Of a DNA stretch of 49,938 nt, positions 14,315 through 23,187 are shown piece by piece. Below the pieces are notes generated by a model. That model had not been told where the DNA came from. It saw nothing but the letters and a program-made list of their open reading frames with translations, and searched no databases. Position numbers and translations under genes: made by a program. Origin of the DNA: FEN-1297 sp963787005 (lineage in GTDB: Bacteria > Bacteroidota > Ignavibacteria > Ignavibacteriales > Ignavibacteriaceae); the NCBI GenBank assembly GCA_963787005.1, contig CAWBBX010000124.1, forward strand, positions 1-49,938, written 5' to 3'. The stretch's first letter is position 1; each line of letters opens with the position of its first letter.

Positions 14315-14764
14315 ATGAAATTAGAAGAAGAAATAACACAAAAACAGTTTAAGAGCGATTACCACAAAGCCGGTGTTAATCTGATATTTACCTATAATTG
14401 GTTTATCGGTTTTCAAACATCGTTTCTCAAACCGCACAACGTAACTTTACAGCAGTACAATATCCTAAGAATATTAAGAGGGCAGCATCCAAATCCCGCC
14501 ACGGTAAAACTTATCCGCGAAAGAATGCTCGATAAAATGTCGGATGCATCCAGGATAGTTGAAAAGCTGCGGGTAAAGGGTTTGGTAGACAGGAATATCT
14601 GCGCGTCCGACAGAAGGAACGTGGATGTATGCATTACCGAAAAAGGTCTTGACCTGCTCGCCGAAGTAGACAAACACCAAAATGAAATTGATGATAAAAT
14701 GTCGTCCCTCAATCTTGAAGAAGTAAAACAGCTTAACGATCTGCTGGATAAGCTGAGAGGATAG
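14315..14764 (+). CDS. MarR family transcriptional regulator
   Basis: A 149-residue winged-helix regulator. The region LKPHNVTLQQYNILRILRGQ starts the DNA-binding core, followed by the recognition helix MLDKMSDASRIVEKLRVKGL and the wing DRNICASDRRNVDVCITEKG, with the conserved D-R-R. C-terminal helices for dimerisation complete it. I prefer ATG 14315; the frame is open to a TTG at 14279, but that TTG lies in a palindrome that looks like an operator. No clear Shine-Dalgarno sequence precedes either. A single cysteine in the wing (ICASDRR) could be redox sensitive, which is speculative. The neighbouring YceI-nitroreductase-pirin genes are its likely targets. Confidence 0.9.
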   Translation: MKLEEEITQKQFKSDYHKAGVNLIFTYNWFIGFQTSFLKPHNVTLQQYNILRILRGQHPNPATVKLIRERMLDKMSDASRIVEKLRVKGLVDRNICASDRRNVDVCITEKGLDLLAEVDKHQNEIDDKMSSLNLEEVKQLNDLLDKLRG

Positions 14765-14791
14765 GGGACCGAATAACCTTACGTTTGTTTT

Positions 14792-15805
14792 TCAGTTTCT
14801 CTTATTTATTAAATTCACGATAACCTTTACTATAATCTCTTTTTCCGCGGGTTTGCTTTCCGCAACTAAAAGACACAAGCCTACCAGTGCGTTGTCGGCA
14901 ATTCTTTTCATACCTTTTTTATTATAAAGGTAATTATTCATTTCAAGAAACCACAAGAATACGGCGGCGGCTATTCTTTTATTCCCGTCGATGAAAGAAT
15001 GGTTTTTTATAACAAAATATAAAAGATGTGCGGCTTTTTCTTCAATACTCGGATACAATTCTTTTTTATTGAAAGCCTGGTATATTGAATTTATCGAACT
15101 TTTAAAAGATTGATCTTTTTCTTTACCGAATAAATCAGAGCCGCCGAATTTATTTTTCATCTCGGCAATTATGTCTTTGGCGCTTTTATAGGATATTTGA
15201 AATACTTCTTTTGTGTTAGTGCTGTTTATTTTTAGGGTCTGATGATCATATTCATCCAAAATATCGAGAGCATAAGTATAATCCTTTACGACTTTTAATA
15301 TTCCCGAAAATTCATCCTGTTTAAGTTTATAGTTATCCACAACACCGGTAAAAATATCCAGTGTTTGTTCAAGCTCCTTTACCCTATCCCGCTGCTCTTT
15401 TAGCCTTTTTTCGTTGAGCGCATAACCCCGCACTAAATATTCTTTTAAAACCTTGTTTGCCCAGATACGGAATTGCGTGCCCCGCTTAGATTTTACGCGA
15501 TAGCCGACTGAAATTATAACGTCCAAATTGTAGAAATCTACATTTCTTTTAACCTCACGCGCTCCTTCTCTTTGAACTATCCGGAATTTCCGGATAGTTG
15601 AATTTTCCTTTAATTCACCCTCCCGAAAAATATTTTTTATGTGCTCATTTATTGTTCTTATATCTTTTTGAAACAACTCCGACATCTGCTTTTGCGATAA
15701 CCAAACAGTATCCTCTATCAGCTTTACTTCAAGCTCCGCTTTGCCCTGCGATGATTTATAGATTACAACTTCGCCTTTATTTATTTTATCTTGCTTTGAG
15801 GTCAT
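14792..15805 (-). CDS. rhuM: RhuM-Fic/DOC fusion protein
   Basis: A 337-residue protein joining two domains. The N-terminal RhuM domain (about residues 10-130) has EVKLIEDTVWLSQKQMSELF, then NSTIRKFRIVQREGAREVKR, YNLDVIISVGYRVKSKRGTQ and FRIWANKVLKEYLVRGYALN. The C-terminal Fic/DOC domain has HSFIDGNKRIAA near residue 270, matching HxFxDGNKR, the motif for AMP or phosphate transfer. RhuM proteins were named in Salmonella SPI-3 and many carry this Fic tail; they occur as mobile, defence- or toxin-like genes. No cognate antitoxin gene is adjacent, and I see no inhibitory S/T-x-x-x-E-G/N helix. It is convergent with marR. A perfect 25-base palindrome lies inside the coding region (15575-15599). 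Confidence 0.9.
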   Translation of the reverse strand: MTSKQDKINKGEVVIYKSSQGKAELEVKLIEDTVWLSQKQMSELFQKDIRTINEHIKNIFREGELKENSTIRKFRIVQREGAREVKRNVDFYNLDVIISVGYRVKSKRGTQFRIWANKVLKEYLVRGYALNEKRLKEQRDRVKELEQTLDIFTGVVDNYKLKQDEFSGILKVVKDYTYALDILDEYDHQTLKINSTNTKEVFQISYKSAKDIIAEMKNKFGGSDLFGKEKDQSFKSSINSIYQAFNKKELYPSIEEKAAHLLYFVIKNHSFIDGNKRIAAAVFLWFLEMNNYLYNKKGMKRIADNALVGLCLLVAESKPAEKEIIVKVIVNLINKRN

Positions 15806-15958
15806 AACTGATATTACAAAGTTAATTGCTCACAAAACAGTTATAAATTAAATTCTCAAAATTATCCCGTGTACTTTGCGCAAAGGAGTATTAACTTTTA
15901 ATTAATAAAATGGAACAGGATATCGTAATCGTGTTTTAAACTTCAATTTAATGCCGGT

Positions 15959-17116
15959 TCACTTTATCATCACTATAACTAAAAAAAACATCACGAAGGC
16001 AACCGCCGCGCCCGCATAAAATACGCCCGCAATTCCCCATATTACAAAAACCAATCCCATTAATATCGGACCAATTGTTTGTCCGAGCCTGAGCACCATT
16101 CCGTTAAGCGACATAAATATTCCTCTGTATTCTAAAGGCGCATAGTTGGCAAGAAGTGTTTGTATGCTCGGTATGTTCAAGCCCTGCGCAAGTCCGAATA
16201 TTATAAGGGGAATTATCAACAGCCATTCATTTTTTATTAACGGTATGATGATTAGCGATATTGCATAGAGTATGAACGCAATTAAGAGAAGATTTTTTTC
16301 GCTGTACATTTTTGAAAGTCTTCCGAGCTGAAACGATGCCGTTGCCGTCGCAACCGACATGACCGACATAAGCAGTCCTATTATCAGCGACGAAGCTTTA
16401 AACGAATAAACAAGAAGAAAAGGAAAATACGTTAAATATGCTCCGTACAGAATTACGAAAGTAAACACGCTCGCCAGGAAGAGTCCGAATACTTCTCTTC
16501 TTTTTATGCCCACCCATGCTTTAGATAAATAATCCTTTAGCTTTTGATTCGATTTAGGCTCGGGATTCTTCAGAGAAAAAATTACAAGAAGAGCAACCGG
16601 TACCGCAAGCACGGGAAGAGCGAAAGGATAATACCAACCGGCAAGCGCAACGGCTCCCCCTATCGCGGGGTAAACCGCAGTCCCTACGCTTAGCACGCTT
16701 GCGTTATACCCCATAGCGGCGGGACGATCTTTCCCTGAAAACAAATCTCCGATTAGCGTAACGTTCAACGAACCGAGCGATGCTGCCCCTACTCCCTGGA
16801 AAAATCGAAGAGTCAGTAAAAGATTAAAATCACGGGTCAGGGAACAAAAAGTACCGGCAACGGCATATAAAAACAGTGAGGGAATTAAGATCTTTTTGCG
16901 GCCGAGCCTATCGGCTATAACACCCAGGGCCGGAGTAAGAATAACGCCGGGCAGAGTGAAGAAGGTTATTAAGAGTCCGACCTGCTGTGTTGATATACCG
17001 AACGCTTTTTGAATATCGGGAAAGGCGGGAGTAATGCTGGATACGCCGAGCACGGCGATGAGGGTTATGCCGTAAATAATCCTGAGGTTTTTGTTGAAGT
17101 ATAACTTTTCAGACAT
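15959..17116 (-). CDS. MFS transporter, probable drug efflux
   Basis: A 385-residue permease with 12 hydrophobic segments in two halves. The loop between helices two and three reads GVIADRLGRKKILIPSLFLY, the major facilitator signature, and helix four contains LRFFQGVGAASLGSLNVTLI, close to the drug:proton antiporter motif (R-x-x-Q-G-x-G-A). A central cytoplasmic loop (ESKSNQ-like, about residues 185-200) separates the halves. The protein most resembles DHA1-type efflux pumps such as those in Bacillus and Bacteroidota, but the substrate is unknown. No regulator is adjacent. Upstream is a non-coding gap of about 220 bases holding one hairpin. Confidence 0.88.
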   Translation of the reverse strand: MSEKLYFNKNLRIIYGITLIAVLGVSSITPAFPDIQKAFGISTQQVGLLITFFTLPGVILTPALGVIADRLGRKKILIPSLFLYAVAGTFCSLTRDFNLLLTLRFFQGVGAASLGSLNVTLIGDLFSGKDRPAAMGYNASVLSVGTAVYPAIGGAVALAGWYYPFALPVLAVPVALLVIFSLKNPEPKSNQKLKDYLSKAWVGIKRREVFGLFLASVFTFVILYGAYLTYFPFLLVYSFKASSLIIGLLMSVMSVATATASFQLGRLSKMYSEKNLLLIAFILYAISLIIIPLIKNEWLLIIPLIIFGLAQGLNIPSIQTLLANYAPLEYRGIFMSLNGMVLRLGQTIGPILMGLVFVIWGIAGVFYAGAAVAFVMFFLVIVMIK

Positions 17117-17237
17117 AAGAAACCGAAGATTTTCCCCGAAATATTATCTTCAATATAAAAAAAATAAAGAAGTGATGAAGAGCGGTTCGAATTATATTAA
17201 TTACCGAAGATTCGCAGAAGTAGACAATCACAATTTA

Positions 17238-17303
17238 GTGTTTCTGCTTCCTGCGTTCAGCCTAATAGGTGGAAATCAGCTTCGCTGCAGGAACCGGAAA
17301 CAC
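17238..17303. other. Long stem between mltF and the MFS gene
   Basis: GTGTTTCTGCTTCCTGC (17238-17254) faces GCAGGAACCGGAAACAC (17287-17303), 15 of 17 positions complementary, around a loop of about 32 bases. It is just beyond the mltF stop on the minus strand, but no T-run follows, so a terminator role is uncertain. The rest of 17117-17338 shows nothing else recognisable. Confidence 0.35.
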
Positions 17304-17338
17304 CTTCTCACCAATGGGTTAATTTATATTCCGGTTAT

Positions 17339-18708
17339 TCAAAGCTTTTGCTCCAGTATTTCGGTATAATTTTGAATTCTGTTAATGTACCTTACGGGCT
17401 CGGTACCTCGTGCATAACCATACTTTAATGTCTTGTAATATTTCTTATTACTTAGCAAAGGCAGGGCCTTTTTCAGACCTTCCCAGGTATCATTATTGTA
17501 CCCAAGTTTTTCTGCGAGAACTTCCGCATCCCGCATATGTCCCATACCTACATTATAAGCTGCCAGCGAGTAAAATATTTTATCTTCATCAATAATATTA
17601 TCTGGAACTATTTTCTCCAATCGTTTCAAATACCTGGCCCCGCCCAAAATGCTTGCAGAAGGATTAAGTCTGTTAGAAACTCCGAGTGATTCGGCTGTTT
17701 TTTTTGTCAGCATCATTATTCCTCTAACGCCGGTAGGACTTTCTGCACCGGGATTCCACCTGGATTCCTGGTAGGCTTGTGCCGCTAATAATTTCCAGGG
17801 GATATCGTTCTTCTTCCCCGCCTTCTTAAAAAGATTTTCATACTTTGGGAGCCGTGTATCAATTCTTTTATGAAACGCTCTGATGTCAACGTAATTAAAA
17901 ATATTTATATGCCCGTAATACCGGTCGCGTAATGTCGCCATCTTCTTTTGCTTTTTGAAATCTATTAAGCCAGAGATTAATATATTTTTGCAAATATCTT
18001 ATTTTTCTTGTTGATAACCAATCCCAACGACTGCTCTTTACTAATCGGAATTGCATATTTAAGTCCGGGAAAATATCTGCGATTGATAGCAAATAAATTA
18101 TTATCCGCAATGGTGCATTCGACTTTTCCCTCCCAAACTTTCTGTAATATTTGTTCGGTTGATAGACTATCCGTCGTTTCCCAGGTTAAATGAGGATACT
18201 CTTTTTTAAGAACTTTTAATCTCTGGTCATAACTGCTGTTTTTACTTACAAGAATTTGAAAATCGCTCAGGTCCGCAATATCTTTAGGGTAATCGTGCCC
18301 TCTTTTATAAATTACCAGCTGCTGAACGGTTTGATATGGATTACTGAACAAATATTGCTTTTCTCTTTTCTTGGTAATAGTTATTGCTGAGGCTGCAAAA
18401 TCCGCATCTCCGCTATCGATGGCTTTTAATATATCATTAACGTTGTAAAAGACCTTTAGATTAAGCTGCATATCGAGTGAATCTGCAATAGCTTTAACAA
18501 GATCGTATTCGAAACCGGTCGGTCCGTCAACCCCTATGTAATAAACAGAAGGAGAATTTCTGATTAAGACGGTTAGCTTTTTTTTATAATTAATGATCTT
18601 TTTTAACTGAGCAACATTTTTGTTCGGTGAAAATATTATAAACAAGCCTATTACAACCGAGCTAATAATAATGACGAAGAGCAATATTATTTTGTTTTTA
18701 GTTTTCAT
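17339..18708 (-). pseudogene. mltF: Membrane-bound lytic murein transglycosylase F, frameshifted
   Basis: Three frames together make a normal MltF. The first (18708 to about 17985) gives an N-terminal anchor (IILLFVIIISSVVIGLFIIF) and a periplasmic binding-protein domain with GVDGPTGFEYDLVKAIADSL and DADFAASAITITKKREKQYL. Removing one A from the A5 run near 17988 continues as YINLWLNRFQKAKEDG. A second shift near 17934 leads to LRDRYYGHINIFNYVDIRAF and the transglycosylase domain: AAQAYQESRWNPGAESPTGV, with the catalytic glutamate in YQES, RGIMMLTKKTAESLG and SLAAYNVGMGHMRDA. MltF cleaves peptidoglycan glycan strands at the outer-membrane side, regulated by its binding domain. Two frameshifts within about 55 bases may be decay or a sequencing fault. 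Confidence 0.85.
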
Positions 18709-18826
18709 TTTTTTAAAAATGTGCGGAAAAAGATTTACATCCGATTTTGTAAAAATGTTGAAATATGCTAACTAATTTTAGTATAGAAAGTAATATCCTT
18801 TAAATCAAATAAACCTCCCTGTTTAT

Positions 18827-19558
18827 TTAAGAAAACGAAATTCCGGTGACCTCTTCACACACAGCCAGAAATTTATCCTGCAGTCTTACATCATCGGCTT
18901 CATGGTTACAATCTTTTACTTTTTGATGAAAAAAATACTTGCCCGTAACTTTTGCATTTTCATCATCGCTTACAGCAAGCCACACCTGCGTCTCGTATCC
19001 TTTCTGCAGGTCATCCGGCGCGCCGCGGCCGCCCATCTTTGTAGGAACCCAGCCTGGATTGACCGAATTGGAGTACACATCCGGCCATCTGCGTGCCGCC
19101 GCCTTGGAAAGCATAACTACGTGCAGCTTTGAATCGGAATAGGTTATGCTGCCGGCATCGCTTTTAAAACTCTCAAGTTTCGAACGGCCGCCTAAATGCA
19201 TTCCCGAACTTAGATAAATTAACCGCTCCGGTTTTTGTATTAAACATGTGAGAATATAAGGCGCTAAAGTATTTATGTAGAAAATTTCTTCCCCCGATGC
19301 GCGGTTAATTCCCGCATTATGAATAACTGCATCGAATGCGCCGAGTTCATTAACTCTTTCGGCAAGCTTAATTGTCTCGTCGATGTTAGAAAGATCTCCG
19401 GTTAATACATTTTCCGCTCCCGGTACTTTTTTCATCGCATCACGTCCGCGTTGTTCGCTGCGCGCATGCAGGACAACTTGATGTCCCATTTGTAGCAATG
19501 ATTTTGCCGCCAGCTCGCCTAGTCCGTCCGCCGATCCCGTGATAAATATTCGCGCCAT
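18827..19558 (-). CDS. Short-chain dehydrogenase/reductase
   Basis: A 243-residue SDR. The cofactor motif is TGSADGLGELAAKSL, a variant of TGxxxGxG, with HARSEQRGRD after strand two suggesting NADP(H). HNAGINRA is the NAG motif, YLSSGMHLGG carries the catalytic serine, and YSDSK supplies the Tyr-x-x-x-Lys pair. The family's C-terminal substrate region is variable and gives no clue to substrate; the VNPGWVPTKMGGRGAPDDLQ segment is like those in plant-type and retinol-dehydrogenase-like SDRs. Genes on both sides are on the same strand but spaced by 70 to 120 bases, so no firm operon. Confidence 0.9.
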   Translation of the reverse strand: MARIFITGSADGLGELAAKSLLQMGHQVVLHARSEQRGRDAMKKVPGAENVLTGDLSNIDETIKLAERVNELGAFDAVIHNAGINRASGEEIFYINTLAPYILTCLIQKPERLIYLSSGMHLGGRSKLESFKSDAGSITYSDSKLHVVMLSKAAARRWPDVYSNSVNPGWVPTKMGGRGAPDDLQKGYETQVWLAVSDDENAKVTGKYFFHQKVKDCNHEADDVRLQDKFLAVCEEVTGISFS

Positions 19559-19624
19559 TGTGTTCTCTCAAAATTATATATTCTGTCACCATAATAATAA
19601 AAAAAAACCAAAATTGCCGTTAAT

Positions 19625-20020
19625 TTACTTTTGATATTGCTCGTCCGAAACTTTCTCCAACCACTCTACTACTTTTCCGTCTTTCTCTTCATGAATAGCA
19701 ATGTGACTCATTGCTTTATTTGGCGAAGCTCCGTGCCAGTGTTTTTCGCCGGCCTCAAACCAAACAACATCACCCGGACGAACTTCCTCTACCGGACCGC
19801 TTTCTCTTTGCACCCACCCCAAACCGGATTCTATAATTAGTGTTTGCCCGGCCGGATGGGTATGCCAGGCGGTTCTGGCTCCGGGTTCGAATGTAACCAG
19901 TGTCCCTGCTGCTTTTGTCGCTTCTTTTTTCGAGAATAGCGGATCTATTCTTACATTACCCGTGAACCAATCTTCCGGCCCTTTAATCGATTCCTGCGAA
20001 CCATTTTTCATAATTTCCAT
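19625..20020 (-). CDS. Cupin domain protein
   Basis: A 131-residue single-domain cupin. Motif one is PGARTAWHTHPAGQTLIIES (G-x5-H-x-H-x3-4-E-like), and motif two is RPGDVVWFEAGEKHWHGASP, giving the expected histidine and glutamine/glutamate metal ligands. Proteins of this shape (DPLFSKK...GTLVTFEPGARTAWHTHP) include (R)-mandelonitrile lyase-like and quercetinase-like cupins and are often beside SDR or carboxymuconolactone decarboxylase genes. Its enzymatic activity cannot be told from sequence. The SDR gene follows 66 bases downstream on the same strand. Start choice: ATG 20020, with a second ATG three codons on. Confidence 0.9.
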   Translation of the reverse strand: MEIMKNGSQESIKGPEDWFTGNVRIDPLFSKKEATKAAGTLVTFEPGARTAWHTHPAGQTLIIESGLGWVQRESGPVEEVRPGDVVWFEAGEKHWHGASPNKAMSHIAIHEEKDGKVVEWLEKVSDEQYQK

Positions 20021-20176
20021 AATGAATTGCTTTCGTTATAATTATACTCTCTCGTTCTATCAATAAAATTTCCCAGCCCGGAAAACTTAGGGCGCTATTA
20101 CTGCCGGTGTGTATAATAAATCGCTAATATCTACTTTTTACGGATCATTAATTTCGGAGTCTGTTTAATTAAGTTA

Positions 20177-20331
20177 ACTCAAGTTGACCGCTTTAGATTT
20201 AAAACTGTTGAAACAGTTAAATCTATAACTTTTTGTTCACAGTAACACCGGGATTAATCCCGGTGTTAATAACAAAAATTGAATATTTATAACCGTTTTA
20301 ACGGTTTAATAAATTGGCGGTCAACTTGAGT
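20177..20331. repeat. 155-base snap-back element with internal hairpins
   Basis: A perfect 15-base inverted repeat, ACTCAAGTTGACCGC (20177-20191) and its complement at 20317-20331, encloses three smaller palindromes: ACTGTTGAAACAGT, AACACCGGGATTAATCCCGG...TT and AACCGTTTTAACGGTT. The design matches the four-hairpin elements at 3829 and 27100 but with different sequence. No gene lies within it. Confidence 0.7.
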
Positions 20332-20341
20332 AAGTTAAGAT

Positions 20342-20419
20342 TTATTTTTCTCCGTATAAAGGAAACACGCCGGCATCTCCGAACTCTTTGATTTGTTCCA
20401 CATTTTTTAATAATTCCAT
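20342..20419 (-). other. 25-codon open frame, possibly a gene remnant
   Basis: ATG 20419 to TAA 20342 encodes 25 residues starting MELLKNVEQIKEFG and ending in PLYGEK. It reads like the N terminus of a real protein rather than random AT-rich DNA, but I do not recognise the family. It may be the remains of a deleted gene between the cupin and the YtfG-like gene. The rest of 20021-20758 is repeats. Confidence 0.2.
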
Positions 20420-20556
20420 ATTCCCTTATGAAATAATTACTAATATCCCCTTTCTCATCAGCTCATATTTATAATCCTAATTTAAGCTAGCAATTTAAAA
20501 GAAGGTATACAAAAGCCGGTAGTGTTTATACGCTTTCATTTGTTTTTGCCAAGGCG

Positions 20557-20682
20557 CATCTTACTCTTAATCTTAATCTATAATCTTAATCCAACCAAAA
20601 GAGTAAGAGTAAGAGCAAGAGTAAGAGTAAGAGTAAGATCAAGAGTAAGAGCAAGAGTAAGAGTAAGAGTAAGAGCAAGGAT
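20557..20682. repeat. Hexanucleotide (GTAAGA) repeat with complementary pyrimidine arm
   Basis: About 13 tandem units of GAGTAA, with GAGCAA variants, run from about 20600 to 20680. A pyrimidine-rich arm at 20559-20590 (CTTACTCTTAATCTTAATC...) is complementary to it, so the transcript could fold back. Translated frames across it are simple alternating Arg-Val repeats and not real genes. Confidence 0.75.
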
Positions 20683-20758
20683 ATCCTGTAATGATTCTTC
20701 CAAGAAATACCCCGGGGAACAGGGAAAAATAGATCTTCACATTTGTAAATTAAAGCAC

Positions 20759-21604
20759 CTATTTAAGCGCTTCGGCGACCGCGGCGGACAATGTTGTTGT
20801 CGGATGACCGATCAGCGTTGAAAGCTGTTTGCTGTCGTTGAACAGGGCGCCTTTCGATGCGCCTGTGTCCCAGCTTGCAATTGATTTTGCCACTGCTTCG
20901 GGCAGACCGGCATCCTTAAGGACCGCAGCATACTCCGATTCAGAAACGTTCTTGTATACGACATTTTTACCGGACTGACGCGAAATTTCCGCGGCCAAAT
21001 CACTCAGCGTGTATGGGTTATCGCCGGCGAGTTCGTACGTCTTGCCTTCATGTCCTTTACCCGTCAACACTGCGACCGCGGCATCGGCATAGTCGGCACG
21101 CGTAGCAAACGAAAACTTTCCGTCTCCCGCACTGCCGAGTATAACGCCGCGTTCAAGCGCCGATTTAATTGACGCCGTATAATTCTCGAAGTACCATCCG
21201 TTGCGCAGGAAAGTAAAAGGAATGCCCGATGCTTTTATCTCCTGTTCCGTCGCAATGTGTTCTTCGGCCAGATCGATCGGTGAGGTGTCCGCGTGAAGTA
21301 TACTCGTATATGCGATACGCTTTACGCCTGCCTTCTTCGCGGCTTCAATAACATTATGATGCTGGGCTTTACGTTTGCCCATCTCACTCGCGGAGATCAG
21401 CAGCAGTGTGTCGATGCCGGCGAGCGCTTTATCGAGCGTTTCGGGCTTGTTGTAGTCCGCTTCGCGCGCTTCGACTCCGAGATCCGCGGCTTTAGACGGC
21501 GTTCGCGAAAGCGTAATAATCTCTGTTCCTGCGATTTTTTCTTTTAGTTTGTTAACTACTAAACGGCCGAGGTGGCCTGTTGCCCCTGTTATACCTATGC
21601 TCAT
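20759..21604 (-). CDS. NAD(P)H-binding oxidoreductase, NmrA/YtfG (QOR2) type
   Basis: A 281-residue atypical SDR. MSIGITGATGHLGRLVVNKL is the TGATGxxG dinucleotide motif, LSRTPSKAADLG follows as the cofactor-discriminating strand, and LLLISASEMGKRKAQHHNVI plus IAYTSILHADTSP match the QOR2/YtfG NADPH:quinone oxidoreductase group. FTFLRNGWYFENY is also typical. The start is ATG 21604, with GGAAGGAGAAGGAACA just before it; an in-frame upstream start at 21661 would overlap that ribosome site. The usual substrate is quinone, which is family knowledge. It is a single gene with repeat-rich DNA downstream and a 180-base gap upstream of 21604 that includes an AATTAAGAATT repeat. Confidence 0.9.
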   Translation of the reverse strand: MSIGITGATGHLGRLVVNKLKEKIAGTEIITLSRTPSKAADLGVEAREADYNKPETLDKALAGIDTLLLISASEMGKRKAQHHNVIEAAKKAGVKRIAYTSILHADTSPIDLAEEHIATEQEIKASGIPFTFLRNGWYFENYTASIKSALERGVILGSAGDGKFSFATRADYADAAVAVLTGKGHEGKTYELAGDNPYTLSDLAAEISRQSGKNVVYKNVSESEYAAVLKDAGLPEAVAKSIASWDTGASKGALFNDSKQLSTLIGHPTTTLSAAVAEALK

Positions 21605-21840
21605 TGTTCCTTCTCCTTCCGTTAGGGATTCTTGTACGTTTTTCTTTTGCTTACTCTGCACATATTAAATAGTACAATACTTACACATATTTATCAAAAG
21701 TTTCATCGTTAAAATGTTCTACATGTGACGAGTGCACTTATCCGAGAGGCAGTACCGGAGATACATTTCACAATTAAGAATTTACAAACTAACTTTGCTT
21801 CCGACCAATTACTTGTATGGGGATTATTCCTTTCACACAA

Positions 21841-23187
21841 TTATTTGCTTTTATTAGCTTCAACTTCTTTCCAATCCGGCTCCCCGCTTTTTATTTCGGG
21901 CTGAAGCCGTTTTCCTCTGAATTCGCGGTAAAGAGCTTCTATTCCGAATGCGAGTCCGGCCATGATAATTAATACCCATATATTTGAAGGCGATGTCTTT
22001 ACAGTTTGTATTATCAGCAATATAAGCGCGATAAGACAAAGTACCGCTCCGCTCACCGATATAAATTTTTTCGAGCCGGTTTTTTTTGCAAGCTTAACAT
22101 TCGCCGCATTTACTCCCGCAAAGATTAAAAGAAAGCCCGCGCTGCCCATCGTCGATATACCTCCGAGGTCGAATAGGTTGGCGACTATCAAAGTAAGTGC
22201 GGCGGTAATTAATAATCCTTCTACAGGCTTGTTCCAGATCTTCCTTTCTAATTTTGCCGGAAGTTCTCCGTCTTTTGCAATTACAAAACTAACGCGCGCC
22301 GCACCGTAAAGAGTAGCGTTGATGGCGGAGCCGGTAGATAAGATTGCGGCTATTGCTATAAGCACAAACCCGAAGCTTCCCATGAACGGTTTTGCTGCTT
22401 CTGCGAGAGCGTAATCCTTCGCTGCGACTATTTTATCGACGGGCAAGTTTCCCACGGTAACCATGGACACAAGCACGTATAAAACAATTACGAAAATAAC
22501 GGATGAATAATAAGCCCTCGGAAGAGTTTTGCTTGCGTCTTTAACGTTCTTCGCGGTATTTGCTATAAGCTCAAATCCTTCGTACGCAAGGAAGATTATC
22601 ATTCCGCCCGCGATCAACTCAACGGGACCGCTCCACGCGGCCGGCTGAAGTCTCCCTGGCTGTACTGTCCAGAATCCTATACCGACAAACAAAAGCAGTA
22701 TCGCGAGTTTCAATCCTACAATATATTCTTCCGCTTCACCGACTAACTTTGAACCGATAACGTTCAAAGCCGTAAACAGTATTATCGATCCGCTTATTAA
22801 AACGTGTTTCCAGAGTACATGAGCGCCGGGGAACAGGCTGGCACCGTAACTTCCGAATGCGAATGAATAAAGAGAAAGCATAACAACGTAGCTGAGCCAC
22901 AGAAGTATATTCATGCCGCCGGTGAAGAGTCCGCCCCCGAAAGCCTGGTTTAAAAACTCAACCGTTCCGCCTTGACTAGGAAAAGTGACTGAAAGCTTTG
23001 TATAAGAATAAGAAGTGATCAAAGCGATTATTCCGGCAAGAATAAACGCCACGGGAGTTCCGCCGTGTGCAAGCTTAACCGCGAGTCCGAGCACGGCGAA
23101 AATACCCCCGCCCACCATGCCGCCTATCCCGATAGCAACGACCGACAAGTAACCGAGGTTCTGTTTCTTGGATGGTGTTTTGCTCAT
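21841..23187 (-). CDS. APC superfamily amino acid permease
   Basis: A 448-residue permease with about 12 hydrophobic helices. The first helix carries VAIGIGGMVGGGIFAVLGLA, the broken-helix glycine-rich substrate site of the amino acid-polyamine-organocation family. SYTKLSVTFPSQGGTVEFLN follows helix two as in the family, and MIIFLAYEGFELIANTAKNV corresponds to helix six with its conserved glutamate. The C terminus (EYRE-KRLQPEIKSGEPDW-like) is cytosolic. The substrate is not predictable. The gene stands alone; both flanks are non-coding for over 200 bases, and the 294 bases upstream (23188-23481) hold no gene or repeat that I recognise. Confidence 0.9.
   Translation of the reverse strand: MSKTPSKKQNLGYLSVVAIGIGGMVGGGIFAVLGLAVKLAHGGTPVAFILAGIIALITSYSYTKLSVTFPSQGGTVEFLNQAFGGGLFTGGMNILLWLSYVVMLSLYSFAFGSYGASLFPGAHVLWKHVLISGSIILFTALNVIGSKLVGEAEEYIVGLKLAILLLFVGIGFWTVQPGRLQPAAWSGPVELIAGGMIIFLAYEGFELIANTAKNVKDASKTLPRAYYSSVIFVIVLYVLVSMVTVGNLPVDKIVAAKDYALAEAAKPFMGSFGFVLIAIAAILSTGSAINATLYGAARVSFVIAKDGELPAKLERKIWNKPVEGLLITAALTLIVANLFDLGGISTMGSAGFLLIFAGVNAANVKLAKKTGSKKFISVSGAVLCLIALILLIIQTVKTSPSNIWVLIIMAGLAFGIEALYREFRGKRLQPEIKSGEPDWKEVEANKSK

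Noticed and set aside
17091..17369. Plus-strand frame between the MFS and mltF genes
   Set aside because: It overlaps a long stem and both neighbours, has no ribosome site and resembles no family.
20557..20682. CRISPR array
   Set aside because: Units are six bases in tandem without spacers, and no cas genes are present anywhere in the window.
20522..20821. Arg-Val repeat protein across the GTAAGA tract
   Set aside because: It is only the translation of a hexanucleotide repeat, without a ribosome site or conserved sequence.
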